From Mercurialis annua (taxonomy: Eukaryota; Streptophyta; Magnoliopsida; Malpighiales; Euphorbiaceae): a stretch of 64,000 nucleotides of DNA. This document shows positions 1 through 15,651 of the stretch, piece after piece. The notes under the pieces are model-generated. The model ran no database searches and had not been told where the DNA came from. It saw nothing but the letters and a program-made list of their open reading frames with translations. The stretch lies in assembly GCF_937616625.2 (NCBI RefSeq), contig NC_065570.1, positions 71,327,665 through 71,391,664 on the forward strand. The letters run 5' to 3'. Position 1 is the stretch's first letter, and every line of letters starts with the position of its first letter. The translations under genes were made by a program, and so were the position numbers.

Positions 1-443
1 GATAATTTTACTAAAAATTAACAGTTGTTGACGTAAATAGGTTTCTAATAAATATTGCATTTGAAGAAACTTGCATTTTCTATTTGTAAATTCTCTAATC
101 ATTTAGCAGATATGGCTTCATGATTTGGACTATCAATTCCTGTGAAACTTGCAATTTGCAAAACATTAATAAGAGTTAACTTTCTGTATCGTTATAATCT
201 TCCTACTTTGTTGATATTCAGATACCTTATGACTCTATCTCTAACACAGAAAACACTAGCATGTTTTACACGGAACAACTTCTTACATGGTGTTTTGCTC
301 ATCAACTTTGAATAGTAGTATCATTTTGGAGATTGTTCGCAACTTCAACCGCACCACAACCAAATTTTAGTGCAGGTCTTTTCTAAGCAATAGGTATGTT
401 TTTTCTCTTGCTGGTAGAATTGTTTGCCTTAGGGCCCTTAGCA
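1..443 (+). repeat. Duplicated 3' flank of an RD21-type gene (copy 1)
   Basis: This stretch aligns almost base for base with 5765-6680, the DNA directly after the stop codon of the RD21-like gene. Shared blocks include gataattttactaaaaatta, tcatttagcagatatggctt and gttaactttctgtatc. In copy 2 the homology starts about 84 bp after the stop codon, so a second protease gene should end about 84 bp left of the window edge. The only large difference is an insertion of about 460 bp in copy 2. The homology is seen directly; the missing paralogue is inferred. Confidence 0.85.
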
Positions 444-2384
444 CTTGCATAGTGTAAAATTTATATTAAAACACTGTTGTTCTGAGTAAATTCATTGCAA
501 TCTGTTACATAGTTTTTCACTTGAAGACAAGAAGAGTATTGCTTAAGCAGAATGTTAGGTTTCTCAGGTAAGATAGTGATTGGTAGAGTAAAGAATGAAG
601 TATCGTAGCAGCTATCAATGCTGCTCCTCTTTGATTTTTGGACGCTACCTGTTGTTATACGATGACCAAAGATATCGAAAATGACCAAAGATATCAAGAA
701 AGATTCGAATGCTGTGTATTATTCAGATGCTGATAATCTATTTGATCAACATGATTTAGTTAGTTCCAATTGATGGTACTTTGAATTTGCAGAACATCAA
801 TATCATTTATGTTTGTGTATCTTATCTTTCTTTCGAATCTCCCCTTGTATCTTCAAATGCAATTAGTAATATAGTGTAGTTCAGTAGATGTCCATTTTCA
901 ATGCATCTTGAACGTTTCATATGCTTATAAAATTATCTGATCTTTTAATAATGACTTATTGTTAGCAAAATTTGTTGGAAGGAGCTATTACTTACCACCC
1001 TTGGCACGCATAAAATATTATTATTGCACAAATCATATAAGTGGACTTTTATCCATGTTTTACCAAAGCACATGGGACCATCCAATTTAATTGATGCTGT
1101 TTATTCATCAATGCGGTGTAATACCTGTCACCAACCATTTTTTATATTGGATTGGACTTAATTTATTTGGATTTAAACTCTTATCCTTTGATTTTCCAAA
1201 TCATTTTTGAAAATTAATAACTTTTTTTTGTCAAAAATAACAATATATAAAATTATAAATATATAATAAGAAAAGTAATTTCATGAAGATGATAAATCCT
1301 CTTGAAACAAAATAAACTAAAAAATGGACTTCGCGGCTACTATATGAGCCATCCAATTACACATTTATTTAACAAATTAAATACCAATATATGGATAATT
1401 TATTAAACGAACAGTAGCAATAACGAACAATAAATAAAAAATGAAGAAACGAAGAAATTACTTACAGTTGCTAGCGGCTAATGTGCAGTAAATATTACCT
1501 TGATTTTGTAAAAAAACAAAAATTGAAATGTCAAGATCATTCAGAGCAATAATCACCAGCATAGAATACCTGATTAATTAATTAATACTAGTAGAGAAGT
1601 TCCCCAATTGACGACAGAAAGAGTAAATAATGCTTGGTAGGCCCCTCATTTTAGAAGTATATGTAAAAAAAAAACACAAACAAATAAAATATTAACAGTT
1701 GTAATTTATAAATTAATATTTTTGTAACATTTAGACTAATTTTTTTTACCAAAAATAACAAGATATTAATATATAAGAAGAAAGGTCTTCTCCTAAAAAA
1801 GTAAATAAAAATGGACTTAGCGGCTACTAATTGAGTCATCCAATTACACATTCGTTTAATAAATTATAAGCATTAATAATTTGTTAAATAGACGGTAGTA
1901 ATATAGAACGATAAAAATTAAAAATTAAAATTACTTACTGTTGGTATCGACTAGAGTAATATAAAATTAATATACTGTTTTACTTTCTTCAAGTTCAAGT
2001 TTAAAACCCAATAAAAATCATTTGTTATGTAAATAAAAATGGACTAGCCGGGGATGTAATTTTTTACAGATAAACAATTCCGATATGCGAATTTTATTCA
2101 TGTATTTGTTGGTAGAAGCTTGTGACATACGAAAATGTTAACCAATTAATATTATATTAAAGGATTTAAAACTTAATTTTACCTTAAATTTCATATCAGT
2201 ATTTTACATAAATAGACAACTTTTATTACCGAGACGCAACTCAATTATACACAAAGTGTATCTTCCTCTAAGTCAATGAATCGATTTTCCTGGCTGTTTA
2301 TAATAATAAAATAAGAAGCACGAGAAGGATTTAATTCATAAAATAAATACACAAAATAAGAAATACACCATCCTCCATTCCCCT
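444..2384. other. Intergenic, upstream of the RD21-like gene
   Basis: AT-rich spacer. No ORF here looks like a gene. It holds an old direct duplication (listed separately) and, near the right end, the promoter of the protease gene. Confidence 0.7.
1218..1955. repeat. Old direct duplication, two diverged copies
   Basis: Roughly 1218-1485 and 1738-1955 share the same order of motifs: a T-run followed by caaaaataacaa, then aaaatggactt, cggctacta, ccatccaattacacatt or close variants, then an attactta block. A third fragment (aaataaaaatggacta) lies near 2033. Divergence is high, so this is an old duplication or two copies of an unnamed dispersed repeat. Confidence 0.55.
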
Positions 2385-2392
2385 TTTATAAT
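2385..2392 (+). promoter_or_regulatory. TATA-like box of the RD21-like gene
   Basis: Tttataat lies about 65 bp before the start codon at 2453, after a C/T-rich stretch. The spacing suits a short 5' UTR. The assignment rests on position only. Confidence 0.45.
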
Positions 2393-2452
2393 GCTCACCT
2401 CCAATCTCGGTTTCTAACACACCATTTCTGTGGAAGACAAAGAAAAAAAAAG

Positions 2453-5681
<3,229 letters not shown>

Positions 5682-5764
5682 GCAACAAGTACTCTTACTG
5701 GTGGTTGATGCTTTTTCACAAAGCTACATCTCTTCGTCGCGACCTTTGAAATATATGAAATATG

Positions 5765-6680
5765 GATAATTTTACTAAAAATTAATAGTTGTTGATGTAA
5801 ATATGTTTCTAATAATCTTTTGCATTTGAAGAAAGTTGCATTTTCTATTTGTAAATTCTCCAATCATTTAGCAGATATGGCTTCATGATTTGGACTGTCA
5901 ATTCGGGTGATACTTGCAATTTGCAGAACATTTATAACGGTTAACTTTCTGTATCTTTATTATCTTCCTACTTTGTTGATCTTAATCTTGATTTGATATT
6001 CAGATACCTTATGCCTCAAACACATAAAACAATAGCATGGTCGAAATGGAGCAAATTGTTAGATGTTGTGGTCAGCAACCATGAATAGTACCATCTGGGA
6101 GATTATTTGCAATTTCAACCGCGCCACAACTTGGGGTATAAAAGGGCCTAACCGAGCCCAAATTAGCTCGAGCTTGTGCTTGTACGTGTTATATGAGTTC
6201 GAGTCTGATTTCTGAGTTCAAATGAGCTAAAATTTTCGAGTTCGAGCCCGAACATTATCCGAGCTACTCGATCTCGAGCTTGACTCGAGTTTAATAAAAA
6301 TAAAATTAATTATCAATGAATTATAATATTTGATATATTTAAAAAAAATTACTATAAAACATGTAATTTAACCAATTAATATTATATACATCTAAATTTA
6401 GAAGTATACAAAGTTCAAATAATAAAAAAATTATTATTTTATGTGTTACCGAGAGTCATTTTAATTGATGATCAAACTCGAAAATTCAAGTAACTCGAGC
6501 TCGACTTGGTTTTTTTAGGCCTATTTCGAATTAATTTTGAGTCGATTTTAAGTGACTTGCGAATAGCCCAACTCGCTTATATTTGTGAGCACTACTAAAT
6601 TTTAGTGCATGTCTTTTTTTTATCAGCAAATATGTTTGTGTGCTTGTTGATAGAATTACTTGCCTTGGGGCCTTTAGCCT
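5765..6680 (+). repeat. Duplicated 3' flank of RD21 (copy 2, with insertion)
   Basis: Second copy of the 443 bp sequence at the left window edge. It starts 84 bp after the RD21 stop and includes 3' UTR or downstream DNA. Homology breaks at about 6130, resumes at about 6593 (aattttagtgcatgtc), and runs to the gccttggggcctttagc block. The break is filled by the element described next. Confidence 0.85.
6131..6592. mobile_element. Insertion of a GAGCTCGAG-type dispersed repeat
   Basis: This block is absent from the paralogous flank at 1-443, so it is a filled site with an empty site available. It starts ttggggtataaaagggcc and ends near cgcttatatttgtgagcact; both look like decayed forms of a TAGGGGTGTAAACG-type inverted end. 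The inside is rich in gagctcgag, ttcgagcccg and tcgagcttgactcgag. Related ends and cores occur in the DCL intron and near 25.8-26.3 kb. It has no ORF and is probably a non-autonomous hAT-like element, but I see no clean target duplication. Confidence 0.6.
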
Positions 6681-7356
6681 CACAAGAAATGTTTATTTAG
6701 ACTCGATCCATGAAAAAGCCGTAAACCAAAGCAATGAAATACTAGAAATTTAACATATTTTCTCACTTCATATTTTGTTAGGATTAGTTAGATTACTTAC
6801 TAACAAAATAAGGTACACATGTTTTGAAATAAAAGGTAAAATACTGGAGCCTATAAAGGTAAAATACATATGTTTTGGAATCTAATAATTAGTCTTTCCT
6901 TTGCTTGAGAATATGAAGGTAAATACATATTTGGATCCTTGTACTTGTCTAATTTTTCGCATTAAATCCCTACTCTTTTATTTATTAACAATGAATTCTT
7001 ACACTTTCAATTTTATAGACATTATTGTAAAATTATTTATATTTAATGTTTAAATAAAATAAATTTGAATTAAATTACTACAAATTATGATTATACAATG
7101 AAAACTTGAACCAAATTACATATTTTAAAAGTTAATAATATAAATTAAAATTAAAAGAAACTAATTAAACATGATTCAAGGAATTTGTGATTTGGTATGG
7201 ATTGCAGTGAAAAAGTCACTTATATTAGGTATGATTTGGAGTTAGTTTTATTTGATTGAAAACATTAGGCTGTGTTATGTTGAAATGTCAACTGAGAAGA
7301 ATCTAATTGGCTACTCGAACACAAATATAAACATATTTATGGATAAATTTTAATTT

Positions 7357-7470
7357 CTTTTTTCTTTTTGGTTAATTGAGTCGGGAATGCTTGTGGGAGG
7401 AATCGAACTCACGACCTAGCAATTTGCTGCTCAATGCTTACACCATTTGAGAGCTATAGCTCGTTGATTC
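7357..7470 (-). mobile_element. tRNA-derived SINE
   Basis: On the minus strand the element begins with a tRNA-like head: gagctatagctctcaaatgg matches a Pol III A box, and gtgagttcgattcc matches a B box. It runs on to an A-rich tail. A perfect 11 bp target duplication, AATTTTAATTT, flanks it at 7346-7356 and 7471-7481. Two more copies with similar boxes and tails are at 34807-34900 and 39474-39584. The family is not named here because I cannot search a database. Confidence 0.8.
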
Positions 7471-7976
7471 AATTTTAATTTTTTTAGTTTTTTTTTTCTT
7501 CTTTCTCTATGAATATTAATTTGACCGTCGGTTTCGATGCTGAAAAACCTAAGTCGGTGTTACTTTTACGCTTGTTATTTATTTATACATATCTATACCA
7601 TATATCCAGATATATTGATTCATCACTTCATTTTAAAAGTTTAAAATTTTCAAATTCTTTCCAACCGTAGCCACCCCTAAAGTGTAGTATGGAAGAAAGA
7701 TAATTATAGAGAATTGCGACCAAATAAATGTGTGATTAACAAAGATAACATCAGAACAGCTATTTCTGTTGGGATTGCACATAGACAAGTGCATTAGCTA
7801 ACCAGAAAATTCAAAAAGTTAAAGGGACCATCCGTAGTAGTGTCGGGGTTGGCTACCATATGTCGCACCAAACCAACTTGTTTTAAATATCAATTATGAA
7901 TTGTCCTCTTTCGTCTTCATTTTGATTTCGGGGACCATTGCATATGCTTCTCTACCTCTAAGCCCAAAAACATATA

Positions 7977-8156
7977 GGCCATGTTTGGTTCATGGAATAG
8001 AATAACACGGAATAGAATAGCTATTTCATAAGGAATGGAATAGCAATTCTTTAGTTTTTGAGAGGAAAACTTATTCCATAAACCAAAGTAAATAATTTTC
8101 ATTCTATACGGAATAGCTATTCTATTTCGCACTTATTCTATGAACCAAACATGGCC
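7977..8156. mobile_element. Short TIR MITE, Tourist/Harbinger-like
   Basis: 180 bp with near-perfect terminal inverted repeats. The left end is GGCCATGTTTGGTTCATGGA and the right end is its reverse complement with one change, both preceded by TA. The inside is made of ggaatag and attcta repeats in opposite orientation, so the whole element folds. GGCCNTGTTTGGTT-type ends are known from Tourist-like elements. The flanking duplication is at most TA or a degenerate 3-mer, so the superfamily is uncertain. Confidence 0.7.
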
Positions 8157-8733
8157 TAGGGATTATGAATATTGCAACGAACCACTGACTGAATTAAGAC
8201 GTATCAAACAATCATTCAGTTTGATGAAGGTAAATTTTTTAAAAATAGAGATAAATTTCTAGAGAATTCAAGATTAGAGAGAAATTAAGTTCGGATTGTC
8301 GTAAAAACAGAGGAGAGTTGAAAAAATATCCTGAATCCACCACTCTTGACTTGACGCCACCACGTGTTCCTCTCTTCTATGAGTTAATGCTCTCGTCATC
8401 ACTTCAAATATGAGTCTTAATCATTTTGCATTTTCAATTCAAAATCCATGTTAACAATTAATTAAGTTTGGCTGAAATGATGCACCTGATTTCGACCTTA
8501 GTTGGTTACCGTTACATCTTAATAAGAAGAGATCATAATTCATCAGAAATAATTGGAAAATGGTGCAATTAACTTACTTTTTTGTAAAATACACAGGTTT
8601 ACTTTAGACAACATTAAATTATTTTTATTACTTAAATAGTTGATGAACAAGAGGCATAAGCAAATGACTTGAGGTCATGATTCATAATCCAACCACCCAA
8701 AAGCCAATAATAAATACGATTTGGTATTGCTAA

Positions 8734-10442
8734 TTAGTTGAGGTTTCCTGTAATTTGTCCCTCCCTCCGGTGTCCAAAGCCAACAACCCCAATTTCTAAT
8801 CCTTGATTAGGGCGTACGGGAATTACCTTTTCATCATGAACAGCATCTAGTTGACATGAAGAAGATTCCACTTTTGTGGAAACTTCTCTTGCTAAACCAC
8901 AATTATCAACCTTGGAAATCTGGCTTAAACTGTTATTACTGGTGCAGTTAACGTGAGGTGCATCAAAGGCTTGTATGCTAGGATAGGATGACGGAATTAC
9001 AGATGGCAGCTTCGATAACAAAGCTCCGAGACTGCAAGACATGGTCGGCAAAAGAGGTGGAATTGACCAAAAGGGTGGTCCTGCAATTCCATTTTGTGGG
9101 TTGTTCCACCCCAAGCTGATGGACTTGACAGGAATATCGTCAAATCTTTCGTCGAATAATCTCTTTACTCCGCGCTTATTGTCATGAACTGGGACAGCTG
9201 TTTCTTGGCTTTCGATGACTGTGATATTGGGTTTAAGAATGTACGGATGTTGGATTGGCAGGTATGGCCTTTGTATGGCGAAAACTCCTGGTATGCTCTG
9301 AAGATAGCTGAATTTCCTCTGTATATTAATCACTAGATTGAGATCTTCCACAATCTGGAAAATCCAAAGAGAATCATCGTCTGAGTTAATCCAGGAACTG
9401 ACAAAAGGAAGAAGAGTGGGGATGTGAAAGAGACCTTGTCAAATGAACCCAACTGAATGATGCCTTCTCTAACTGAAATGATTGCGATTGTCTGTGAATC
9501 AAGAAAAAGTTGGAATATCAATTTAATCCATGGCCTATTTTGTATTCTTGAATGAGTTAGTGAAGGAACGAACCTGAATGCCTGAATTGAACTGAAACTC
9601 CCATGCTCTAGGTTGCTGTAAACAGGAAATAAATTGTGAAAGCGATATTAGAAGGAAGAGAGAAAACTGATATCTGCATTAATTCTGTTAAAGGAGAAGA
9701 AATTTATATTTGACCATCTTACAGGTTCAATAGTCGTATTCCATGCGGAGATGAAATTAGGATCTCTCTCATTCGAGGTCTCCTTAAACACCCATTTGTG
9801 ACTGTTGTCTGCTGCAACTTTTCCTACTAAGCTGCAAGTAGTTGGCCCACGCTATCATTTCATTCATTCAGTTCACAACAAGTTTTAACGACAGAAATAT
9901 ATGATTTCAAATTCTCACCCTTCTCCATAATTATAGACCTCATGAGACATTTTGAAGAAAACATCTGATCCAAACCTCCCTTTCATATACCCACTTCCCG
10001 CTCTCTCACATTCAACAAAATCACAAAATCCATCCTCCCAAACAAGAATCCTGAGAAGGAAACAATATGAATCCAAAAGTTAATTGTGAAAAAAAGAAAA
10101 GGTTTAGCTTTCCATTATTCAACAAATTTACCAGTTTCTTTTATTTCCTTTGGAACGATCAAGGGCTGTGCCTCCATAATCCCACCTGTAGCAAAGCAAT
10201 GTGACATATAGGCATCAGGCAGACTAACAATGGTTCTAACAACCAAAATGTGCTTCTTGGGCTTTTTTAGTAGTGGACAAACGACTTTAATAATCTTACT
10301 TTGGTGAAGGATAATTTCTAGGCAGTATCCTCCAAAAGATTGCATAAACCCATTTGGAAGAATTACAAGAATCTGAAAACGCACAAAGGCTTCTTAGTGC
10401 GTGCTGTAAGAGACAGTTAAGCATGGGAAGACCACCTTCCAT
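8734..10442 (-). CDS. bHLH-MYC N-terminal-domain protein (annotated WNK-related in Arabidopsis)
   Basis: Seven exons on the minus strand: 10300-10442, 10132-10185, 9919-10050, 9723-9831, 9574-9615, 9435-9491 and 8734-9354. They join in frame to 385 residues. The N-terminus reads MEGGLPMLNCLLQHALRSLC, then SKWVYAIFWRILPRNYP, ILVWEDGFCDF, GEGLVGKVAAD and PRAWEFQFNSGIQTIAIISV. This is the fold found at the N-terminus of MYC-type bHLH factors, where it binds partners such as JAZ or MYB proteins. No basic helix-loop-helix follows. The C-terminal 200 residues are low in recognisable domains and rich in Ser and Pro. Arabidopsis homologues (At3g15240, At5g53900 and At1g60060 from memory) carry the misleading name WNK-related although they lack a kinase domain. 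The role is unproven, probably a transcriptional cofactor. An upstream in-frame ATG at 10517 exists; I chose 10442 because the family motif starts there. Confidence 0.85.
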
Positions 10443-11788
10443 AGTCACACGTACAGTAAGAGATATGGGGAGAGAGAATGGCACAGAGAAAGAGGGGAAC
10501 AAGGAGCAAGCTAACACTTAGACGAAGAGTTCTAGATTAGAGACACCTTTATTAAATATGGAAAAAGAATTCCCATATTCAACAACCAAGCGCAAATATG
10601 AGAAATATAAATACACGGTCCAGCTAACCCACATTTGCATTACCATTGACAAGTTCTTAAGACTTAAAAACGGAGGGACCTATGCAGTTAAGGTTTTAAA
10701 GCCAACTTAAATAAACTTGCTTTATTCCCATAATTGAAGTACATTATATGAAGTGTGAGTGTGCATGCCTTTTGTTTGTTTCCTTCGTCAACACTATGGG
10801 TCTGTTCTACTGTTACTGCTCTAAATACATTTTATCCCTTACTTTTCTTTCTGATCTCCTCAATTAGTTCTCCAAACCCAGTATGAAGGAAAATAATAAT
10901 GCAGATTTAGCAAAAACTTCTACAAAACTGAATAAGTTAATATAAATGGAAGGTTCAAAATTTATAATTTGGTTTGCAAAATATGGTTTACATCAACAAA
11001 AATGTCAAATAATCCTAGATTCTGAGCCTTGAAAATGTGTCATTAAATTGACATTAGCAGCAGATGTCACTGTAATAGTCTGTCTTATACTAGCAGTGGT
11101 CCTGAAAGGTGTATTGATTCCAGCACTATGCATCCACCAAACTTTTCCTTGAATATGGCCCGCCATACATATACACAACTGTTAATATTTGTCTCTACCT
11201 CTCATAGACTCATCTTAAATACACATTAGTATTGGCTAAACTAAATCATTGGTATCTCAGAACTTCCATGTTTATGCATACTAAATACAAAATTTAGAGA
11301 CACTGAAGATAGGTAGCTAAAAGACATGGCCATGAAAATAACATTTCCTTGACAAAATGGGCACATGCCCCACCATGACCGAGCCTATACGATAATGATT
11401 ACCTCGACATAATGAATGGGGCTAGATTAAGCAGAAAAAACCTATAATACTTTCACATGAAACTGCCTTCCTCAAAGACCTTGACAGGATATGGGTTTAG
11501 TTACAGTGGTTTGGAAGTTTATATCAAATATTTCAATGTTCACATTGACCATAAAATTATACACATGATATAACACTGTACATTTCCTGAAAAAACTCTC
11601 TTGCCGTCTTACTCCCCTACTTATATCCACTCATCCGGGAGTAAGAAAGGAATATTTGCTAAAGCTAATGAAGTGTACAAAAATTAGATTCATCTATTAG
11701 GAATCAGGAAAGCTAGCTATTATTCACCAAAAAGAAAAGAAAAAGCTAGCTATTAGACTAGAAAACATACTCTCAAGGGATCTTTTGA
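10443..11788. other. Intergenic
   Basis: AT-rich spacer. The left part is the promoter side of the bHLH-MYC_N gene. The right part would be the 3' side of the candidate small gene at 11789-13200. No convincing ORF or transposon was seen. Confidence 0.6.
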
Positions 11789-13200
11789 TCAATAAATTTG
11801 CAGCAAGTGCCGCAACAACTTGACAACTTTGACTAAGCACGATTCCCATGCTCTAATTGAGTTTCTCGACCTGAGAACGCCTACTTTAGCCTCTTTGAAG
11901 CCCCATTCCACCTACAAGAAAACATCCACGGTCAAATTGATAGACTTACCACAGCTTTTCTGAAATCATGACCAGCAATTGTGCTAGAGACAAAAAAAAA
12001 AAAATTCCTGGAGGAAATAAAATAGAAAAACACCGATGCAAAAAAATCCTCATTTGACAAATAAAGAGACAATCTATTTAATTAAAAAATTTGGCCACCT
12101 CAAGATGATTGTTGATTTAGTTATTGGGAAAGCAATGTCACACTGCCTGTTCACTGGTTACTTTGCTAGAATTCCAAGTCCTCATCCACTCTACTGCTTT
12201 TCCATACTGCATACAGATTCATATATACCTACTTCTGATATGAGATAAACCAAATCAGTTTGAAGAAAACATTATCCATCAGGATGAGTATACTATCCAC
12301 AGCCACAGTGAATAAACTCAGCGTCTAAGTTATTACATGCAGACCCACAAAAAATAGCCCGTCAGTTCACGATCAATAATTATAATCAAAAGGTGATCTC
12401 ACCAACTGAACACAATAATTCCTTTAAACATGTCATTTAGATTTTCACATCAAGAAAAGTGTTACCACATACACCGGTAAATTCTACCAAAAACTGTATT
12501 AGTGTAATCTTCCAATTAAAAATAAAGTTGCAGAGTAAAATAAACTGGGACGGTAACCAGTTAAGATTGATATCAACATCTGACTAAGAAATGTAGAAGA
12601 TATTGGTGTATGTTGAAAACACAAGATAGGGATATGGTTCCCCATTGGTGGGGGCAGGTCCAATTGAATGACAGCTACAAATAGTAAGGCAATAGAGCAT
12701 CCTCTTCCTTTCTAAAAAGACAATGGCACGGCACTCACAGCCCGCAATAATATCACTCTCCTCTTATTTCCTTATCTATTTGGATTGAAAATTTCAAAAA
12801 CAATCTCCCTGTTGGTCTATATCCTTACACCATCTCATCCGATAAGGCATATCCAGTTTCGGAGTCGTAAATTGCCCTACTTCTGCTGGGTCACTTCAAT
12901 TTTTTTTTATCTAGTCAGAGTATTTCAATTTTCAGTCAAAAACTTATTTTACAGCGCCGGAAATTATCAGTCAAGTGTGGGTACACCAAACAGAACTGAT
13001 ATTGAGCTAAATTCGGTAACAGTTAATAAAATTATAAAGAAACATATAGGACTAGTACAGGTGAACTGAATTCCAAAGTTGAATATAATACACAGCTATA
13101 GGAACATAAGAAACATAAAAATAAAATAAATCAAGGCAGAGAAGCATACTTTTGGGCAACCAAACAGAGGATTGTAAGAGCACCTGGTAGTTGTGGTCAT
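11789..13200 (-). CDS. Candidate two-exon gene for a 57-residue protein
   Basis: Tentative. On the minus strand an ATG at 13200 opens MTTTTRCSYNPLFGCPK and stops at a good donor (AAAA|GTATGC, exon 13150-13200). A phase-0 acceptor (ttcttgtag|GTGG) opens exon 11789-11911, reading VEWGFKEAKVGVLRSRNSIR and ending RHLLQIY-stop. The second exon has 40 open codons and is less AT-rich than its surroundings. A 24-codon upstream ORF begins MSPPSIRQIPSF and its TGA overlaps the ATG as ATGA. The region 13150-13350 is GC-rich, like a 5' UTR or first exon, and faces the MPDU1 gene 380 bp away, suggesting a bidirectional promoter. The intron of 1.2 kb may hide more exons. I do not recognise the protein. It could equally be a non-coding divergent transcript. 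Confidence 0.3.
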
Positions 13201-13579
13201 TGAGTGTAGAACTTTCTCGATGAGCAGGACAAGTGAAAACTAGGGATTTGCCTTATTGACGGCGGCGACATATCCGACGATTTATGATCAGGAGAAGCGC
13301 GCGCTTGCAACGCTGTGTTCGAAGAAACGACAGAGGGTACAGTCATTATGAGGACCGTTTTGTTACTATATTTCCTGAAAGTTACTGATCAATTAGTTAC
13401 GACTAATTAAACGACATCATTTTGGAAAACTAAACGACACGTCATTTAAACCAAGGAGAATTACCTCAGCTCCGATTGTTCGTGGTCGTATTTTCCTAAG
13501 CGCAAGACTGAACATCGAGAACTCTACTACTTAATTGGATCCAATTGGAATTTAAGTTTAGAGATCCAAAATCAAAAGA

Positions 13580-15651
13580 ATGGAGTTTTTAGGGATGGAT
13601 TTTAGGTGCGCAATTGGATCTCTGAGAGACGGTCAATTCCCTGAAAAGGACTGTTTGCTTCCTCTAATATCGAAGCTCCTTGGCTATTGCATCGTTGCTG
13701 CCTCCACCACTGTCAAACTCCCCCAGGTTTTTTTTCTTTTTCTTTTCCATTTATCACTAATTATGCCTTCAACTTTAACCTAATTGTTTTTATTTTTTTA
13801 CAGATATTGAAAATCTTGAAGCATAGGAGTGTGGCGGGGCTTAGTCTTGTGGGATTTGAGCTAGAAGTTGTAGGCTATACAATTGCTCTTGCTTATTGTC
13901 TTCACAACGGCCTTCCCTTCTCTGCTTATGGAGAATTGGCCTTCCTTCTGATCCAAGGTCTGTTCTTCATATTACATTCATTTGCTTATAGTTGTGCCCA
14001 ATTTGATCTGACACGATTTTCTCATTTGCTTTTGTCTTACAGCTATAATTTTGGTTGCTATCATCTACTATTTCTCACAGCCCATCCCTGCAGTCACATG
14101 GATCAGACCTTTAATGTATCCTGGATGCTCCTCTTCTTGAGACCACTAACTGTAATAATGCATTTCAAAGTGTTCCTTATATTAGTGTTTCAGATATTGT
14201 GCAGTGGCACCTACTGTTTTAGCTGGTCAAATTGATCCGGTGTTGTTTGAAGCTCTTTACGTAAGTATTATGTCGGCATTATAATATCCAGCATATTTAC
14301 TGCGCTTTCTAATGCCTTTTGTTTTCTTTTATGTTATTTAAAACTGTGACCTTCTGTTACAGGCATCCCAGCATGCAATCTTTCTCTTTGCCAGAATTCC
14401 TCAGATATTGAAAAATTTCTCTGTAAGTTGGAATTTGGATTTGCCTATTTCCTTTTAAATTATAGGATGTTTGTTAAGAGCTCTCTTTCAAACTGTTTAA
14501 TTTTGACGAGGCTTGCCATTTTCAATTCTCATATTACCTGTTAGTCATTTTGTCCTCATGGTAACAAATGTTGTTGCTTATGAGCTGTTATTATATACGT
14601 TATCATGTAAAATGTCTCTGGGTAAGGTTACTAGTCCTGTGGGCATAGTTGGAGGCTGGTCTATAAACTGATTCTTGCAAGTGCCAAATAATTGAATATA
14701 AAATGCAGCATGGTGTGGTGTGATGTTAGATCAGTCTTCTCCATAAATTATATTACAAGATTTTGGAGTGTTTGGATGAGCAAAAGAAAGTTTTGAGTCG
14801 CATTTTCTTTCCCTTTTGCTGTAATATTCTCAATGGTTATATTTTATCTAACCGCTTAACTTTTGTAATGACGAAAAAACTGCTCTGTTTTTTGCAGAAC
14901 AAGAGTACCGGGCAGCTCAGCTTCTTAACATGTTTGATGAATTTTGCGGGTTCTATGGGTAAGTTGTATGGTCATTTCAATTTGGCTTAGTATACATGTG
15001 TATCATACAAATATATAATTGGAATAGTTCTCTGTTTATTGCAGTGAGAGTTTTTACCAGCATGCAAGAAAAGGCACCAACAAGCGGTATCCTTTTAAGT
15101 CTTCTAACTTATCTTTTTATTTGAAAGACTTTACCTAGTGTTTGAATACCATAGCCTGTAGACCGTGTGAATATTAGAGAAACCAACCACCTTGGAGCTA
15201 ATACTTGTAGTAATCGTGGTCTTTACAAGTGCTTCATGTAGTAGTACCCTAGAAAATTTATAGGATTGACGCCTTCGGTCTCATACTTTGAGAGGTGGAA
15301 TTCTGAGTTTTTCATGTCTCTTAAATTCTCGTTAAACATAAGCATTGTCAACGAGTTCGGAATTATGTTTCTGTATCATCCTTATTCTTTCTACGGAACC
15401 CGACCGATCAAGCTAATTTCTTAAGCTGGTATTACTTTTGCAGCAAACACTGTTCGTCAAGTGTTTGTTGTGTGTATTGTTGGTCAACTGGTTTTATTAG
15501 CATCATATTTTGTGTGTATCAAATCACTGTCCTTAATTCCTTATTAGTTATTATGGGGTCTGCTATCGGTGTCATGGCGCATGGTACCATTCTCAGTCAA
15601 ATTCTAATATACCAAAAGCAAGAAGCTAAGAAAGAGAAGAAAGAAAAGTAA
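13580..15651 (+). CDS. MPDU1: Mannose-P-dolichol utilization defect 1 homologue (PQ-loop membrane protein)
   Basis: Eight exons: 13580-13726, 13804-13957, 14043-14115, 14194-14260, 14363-14422, 14898-14958, 15045-15086 and 15548-15651. They join in frame to 235 residues, the family length. Two PQ-loop motifs are visible: [19 protein letters not shown] (P48, Q49) and [19 protein letters not shown] (P160, Q161). Each sits among hydrophobic helices such as [14 protein letters not shown] and [16 protein letters not shown]. The C-terminus ends with a lysine-rich tail ([11 protein letters not shown]) that may be an ER retention signal. MPDU1 is an ER membrane protein needed for use of dolichol-linked mannose and glucose in N-glycan and GPI assembly; its exact transport activity is unsettled. 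The last exon was placed at 15548 because it restores the conserved SQILIYQK end. An acceptor at 15443 would give a shorter unrelated tail. Confidence 0.93.

Larger units (their letters stand above)
6681..8733. other. Intergenic, RD21 to the bHLH-MYC_N gene
   Basis: AT-rich spacer between two genes whose 3' ends face each other. It holds a SINE (7357-7470) and a MITE (7977-8156), listed separately. I see no gene in the rest. Confidence 0.7.

Noticed and set aside
7380..7470. Possible functional tRNA gene on the minus strand
   Set aside because: A and B boxes are present, but the acceptor stem does not close, an A-rich tail follows and an 11 bp target duplication flanks it: a SINE.
15444..15543. 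Alternative last exon of MPDU1 ending in a hydrophobic segment ([17 protein letters not shown])
   Set aside because: It opens after a good acceptor at 15443 but loses the conserved C-terminal helix and lysine-rich tail, which are restored by the exon at 15548-15651.
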